Part shown: positions 32,524-34,199 of the stretch, piece after piece | Layout of the letters: each line of letters begins with the position of its first letter | Numbering within the stretch: position 1 is the stretch's first letter | Program-made: the position numbers and the translations under genes | Notes under the pieces: model-generated | Seen by the model: only the letters and a program-made list of their open reading frames with translations | Databases searched by the model: none | Told to the model about the DNA's origin: nothing | NCBI GenBank assembly: GCA_019745565.1 | Contig: JAIESW010000032.1 | Location: forward strand, 1 to 34,199 | Direction: 5' to 3' | From: Burkholderiales bacterium | GTDB taxonomy: Bacteria; Pseudomonadota; Gammaproteobacteria; Burkholderiales; Ga0077523 | Length of the DNA stretch: 34,199 nucleotides

Positions 32524-33456
32524 GTGCGTCAGGATCAGTTGTATGGCCTGGTGACGTTCATCTGCGTCGCCGAGCACAAGAGCTTCTCCACTGCCGCCGT
32601 GCAGCTCGGCATGTCGCCGTCGGCAGTCAGCCAGTCGATCCGCAATCTCGAGCGGCGTCTGGGCGCGACGCTGTTCAACCGCACCACGCGCAGCATCAGC
32701 CTGACCGAAGCCGGTTCGCGCTACCTGGAGCGCATCGCGCCGGCGGTGCGCGAGCTCACCGCGGCGTCCGAACAGCTCGCCGACGAATCCACCGGCAGGC
32801 CGTCGGGCCTGCTGCGCCTCAACGTGCCGCGCTCGGGCTTCATGATCGTGATGCAACCGATCCTGCGCGATTTCCTCGACACGCATCCCGAGATCACGCT
32901 CGAGATCTCCATCGAGAATTCCCTGGTCGACATCGTGGCGCTGGGCTTCGATGCCGGGATCCGCTTCGGCGATCGCGTCGACAGCGACATGGTGGCCGTG
33001 CGGATCGGCCCGCCGAAGACCGCGCATATCGTCGCGTCACCGGAGTACTTCTCGCGACGCGGGATCCCGCAGCATCCACGCGACCTGCTCGAGCACGACT
33101 GCATCGGCTTCCGGCACGTCACGTCGGGGCAGATCGAGCGCTGGGGCTTCGAGAAGGACGGCGAAGCGTTCGAATTGGCGGTGGACGGCCGGTTGATCAT
33201 CAATGACTCATCCGCATTGGTACAGGCCGCGCTGGACGGTATCGGCGTGGCCTACATGACCAACGGCTACATCGAGCGTTTCATCGACGCCGGCCGCCTG
33301 CGCCGCGTGCTGCCCGACTGGAGCCCCGACCTGCCGGGGCTCACGCTCTACTATCCGGACCGGCGGCGGGTGCCGTCGAAGCTGCGGGCGCTGATCGATT
33401 TCCTGCGGGAGCGGTACTCGGATCATCCGCCGAATGTGGATGGGAGTATTTCCTAG
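32524..33456 (+). CDS. LysR-family transcriptional regulator (CrgA/AaeR-like)
   Basis: The 310-residue regulator has an N-terminal helix-turn-helix (LYGLVTFICVAEHKSFSTAA, then MSPSAVSQSIRNLERRLG, about 5-60) and a C-terminal periplasmic-binding-like domain with LNVPRSGFMIVMQPILRDFL and FDAGIRFGDRVDSDMVAV, the form common in the large CrgA-like LysR subgroup. The start is GTG at 32524. It lies 33 bases after the secreted-protein gene on the same strand and has no divergent neighbour, so its target is unclear. Confidence 0.92.
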   Translation: MRQDQLYGLVTFICVAEHKSFSTAAVQLGMSPSAVSQSIRNLERRLGATLFNRTTRSISLTEAGSRYLERIAPAVRELTAASEQLADESTGRPSGLLRLNVPRSGFMIVMQPILRDFLDTHPEITLEISIENSLVDIVALGFDAGIRFGDRVDSDMVAVRIGPPKTAHIVASPEYFSRRGIPQHPRDLLEHDCIGFRHVTSGQIERWGFEKDGEAFELAVDGRLIINDSSALVQAALDGIGVAYMTNGYIERFIDAGRLRRVLPDWSPDLPGLTLYYPDRRRVPSKLRALIDFLRERYSDHPPNVDGSIS

Positions 33457-33501
33457 CGGCGGTTCGTTCCCTACGCGCGGTACGTGGGAACAGAGGGTAC
33501 A

Positions 33502-33687
33502 TCCCCTCCCCCAGCGCGCTGGGGGAGGGTTAGGGTGGGGGCAGCGAAGGTATGCATCGCGATGATCGCTGGCCCCCATCCCAACCTTCCCCCACCGATG
33601 GTGAGGGAAGGAGTGCCTGTGATCGCCGTGCCACGAAAGATGTACGTCCCCTCTCCCAGCGCGCTGGGGGAGGGTTAGGGTGGGGGC
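33502..33687. repeat. Three dispersed stem-loop/G-run repeats between convergent genes
   Basis: Units lie at 33502-33542, 33572-33610 and 33647-33687. The outer two share an almost identical AGCGCGCTGGGGGAGGG stem-loop and the tail TTAGGGTGGGGGCA. The middle unit is the other subtype and faces the opposite way. The third unit supplies the stop codon of the minus-strand DUF559 gene. Nothing else is seen in the gap. Confidence 0.88.
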
Positions 33688-34037
33688 AAACGACACGCCA
33701 CGCGCGCAGCGATGTCTGCAAGCACGTCCACCCGCCGTTCGATCACATCGTTGTTCCAGTACCTCACCACCTGCCACCCCGTCTCTTCCAGCCGCTGGGT
33801 GCGCAGCGCATCTTCGATGGAACGCTCGGCGTGCTGCCCGCCATCCAGTTCGACGGCCAGCCGCAGTTCCACGCAGGCGAAATCGACGATGTATCGATCG
33901 ACGGGATGCTGCCGACGAAAGCGTGCGCCATGGATCTGCCGATGACGCAACTCACGCCACAGGAGCAACTCGGCGTCGGTCATGTCGGCACGCAACGCAC
34001 GAGCGTTCGCGCGTTGGCGTTGGGTGATTCGCCCCAT
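33675..34037 (-). CDS. DUF559 family endonuclease-like protein
   Basis: The 120-residue protein has the DUF559 (Vsr/MutH-related) nuclease layout: an early Glu23 (DAELLLWREL), RRQHPVDRYIVDFAC with Asp52, and VELDGGQH with Glu63, Asp65 and Gln68, then a helix ending VLADI. Such proteins are predicted restriction-type DNA endonucleases. The ATG at 34037 is chosen because the family-like sequence follows soon after; the frame is open to 34103 but that part is Arg/Pro-rich. The last residues (RLPPP) and stop are read from the flanking repeat. Repeats lie on both sides of the gene. Confidence 0.85.
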   Translation of the reverse strand: MGRITQRQRANARALRADMTDAELLLWRELRHRQIHGARFRRQHPVDRYIVDFACVELRLAVELDGGQHAERSIEDALRTQRLEETGWQVVRYWNNDVIERRVDVLADIAARVACRLPPP

Positions 34038-34094
34038 GCGGCATCTTGCGATGCTAGAGGGCCGTGTGGGGTGAATGACCCTATTCCAGCGCCT

Positions 34095-34134
34095 GGCCCC
34101 CATCCCAACCTTCCCCCACCGTTGGTGGGGGAAG
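34095..34134. repeat. Dispersed stem-loop/G-run repeat upstream of the DUF559 gene
   Basis: GGCCCCCATCCCAACC leads into the CTTCCCCCACC/GGTGGGGGAAG stem-loop. It is the same subtype as the middle unit at 33.6 kb and lies about 58 bp upstream of the nuclease start. The remaining bases to the window end hold no recognised feature. Confidence 0.85.
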
Positions 34135-34199
34135 CAACCGTGTTGGAAGTCAAGCGCTGTGAAGGGCGGGATTCCAAGGTTCGTGGTCGCGCATCATGG

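Noticed and set aside
33502..33687. Repeat array as insertion-sequence ends
   Set aside because: No transposase frame or target-site duplication was found between or beside the units.
4691..34134. Repeat clusters as a CRISPR array
   Set aside because: The units are palindromic, alternate in orientation, lack regularly sized unique spacers, and no cas gene is present.

Overview
The window is GC-rich (roughly two-thirds G+C by eye) and densely coded. It looks like a betaproteobacterial chromosome, probably Burkholderiales or a close environmental lineage. Support for this comes from a CNP1-like protein, DUF1415, DUF3565 and DUF2277 proteins, a RluF-type pseudouridine synthase, a UPF0016 gene behind a yybP-ykoY-type leader, and dispersed palindromic repeats typical of that group. 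No rRNA, convincing tRNA, CRISPR, integrase or transposase is seen. Family names are from memory of the protein families; no database search was run. Layout. (1) 1-4.8 kb: housekeeping and small genes: a SAM methyltransferase, a di-heme cytochrome c peroxidase, a CNP1-like protein, and a tightly coupled set yciH / rluF-like / DUF1415. (2) 4.8-15.0 kb: a catabolic and transport locus. A divergent LysR regulator faces pxpA, a GST, a small biotin carrier, biotin carboxylase, pxpB, pxpC, a TorT-like binding protein, and an RbsA/RbsC-like ABC transporter. The gene order suggests import of a small amide or lactam and its biotin-dependent carboxylation and hydrolysis. (3) 15.0-19.8 kb: a promoter and manganese-type riboswitch ahead of a UPF0016 (TMEM165/GDT1) exporter, then DUF2277, a MetX-like hydrolase, a small secreted protein split by a C9 tract, a mandelate-racemase-like enzyme and a cupin. 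(4) 19.8-23.1 kb: a lipoprotein, an unknown 160-residue protein, an internally deleted glycerophosphodiesterase remnant, and a second MetX-like hydrolase. (5) 23.4-30.0 kb: a GntR/FCD regulator, a type III glutamine synthetase relative, two tandem Rieske oxygenases, a ferredoxin-FAD reductase and an SDR. This looks like an amine or amide oxidation pathway. The first Rieske paralogue has Tyr in place of a cluster-ligand His. (6) 30.0-34.2 kb: a decayed MFS gene and small genes (ABM monooxygenase, channel-like membrane protein, DUF3565, VOC), a secreted protein, a LysR regulator and a DUF559 nuclease with repeats on both sides. A family of stem-loop plus G-run repeats recurs at seven places. It supplies stop codons and C-terminal tails to neighbouring genes, lies on both sides of the DUF559 nuclease gene, and forms part of a 205-bp tandem duplication after the TorT-like gene. 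The most interesting points are the His-to-Tyr Rieske pair beside a glutamine synthetase relative, the carboxylase-coupled PxpABC/TorT-ABC locus, the riboswitch that appears to hold a REP-like insert, and the possible nuclease-repeat association.
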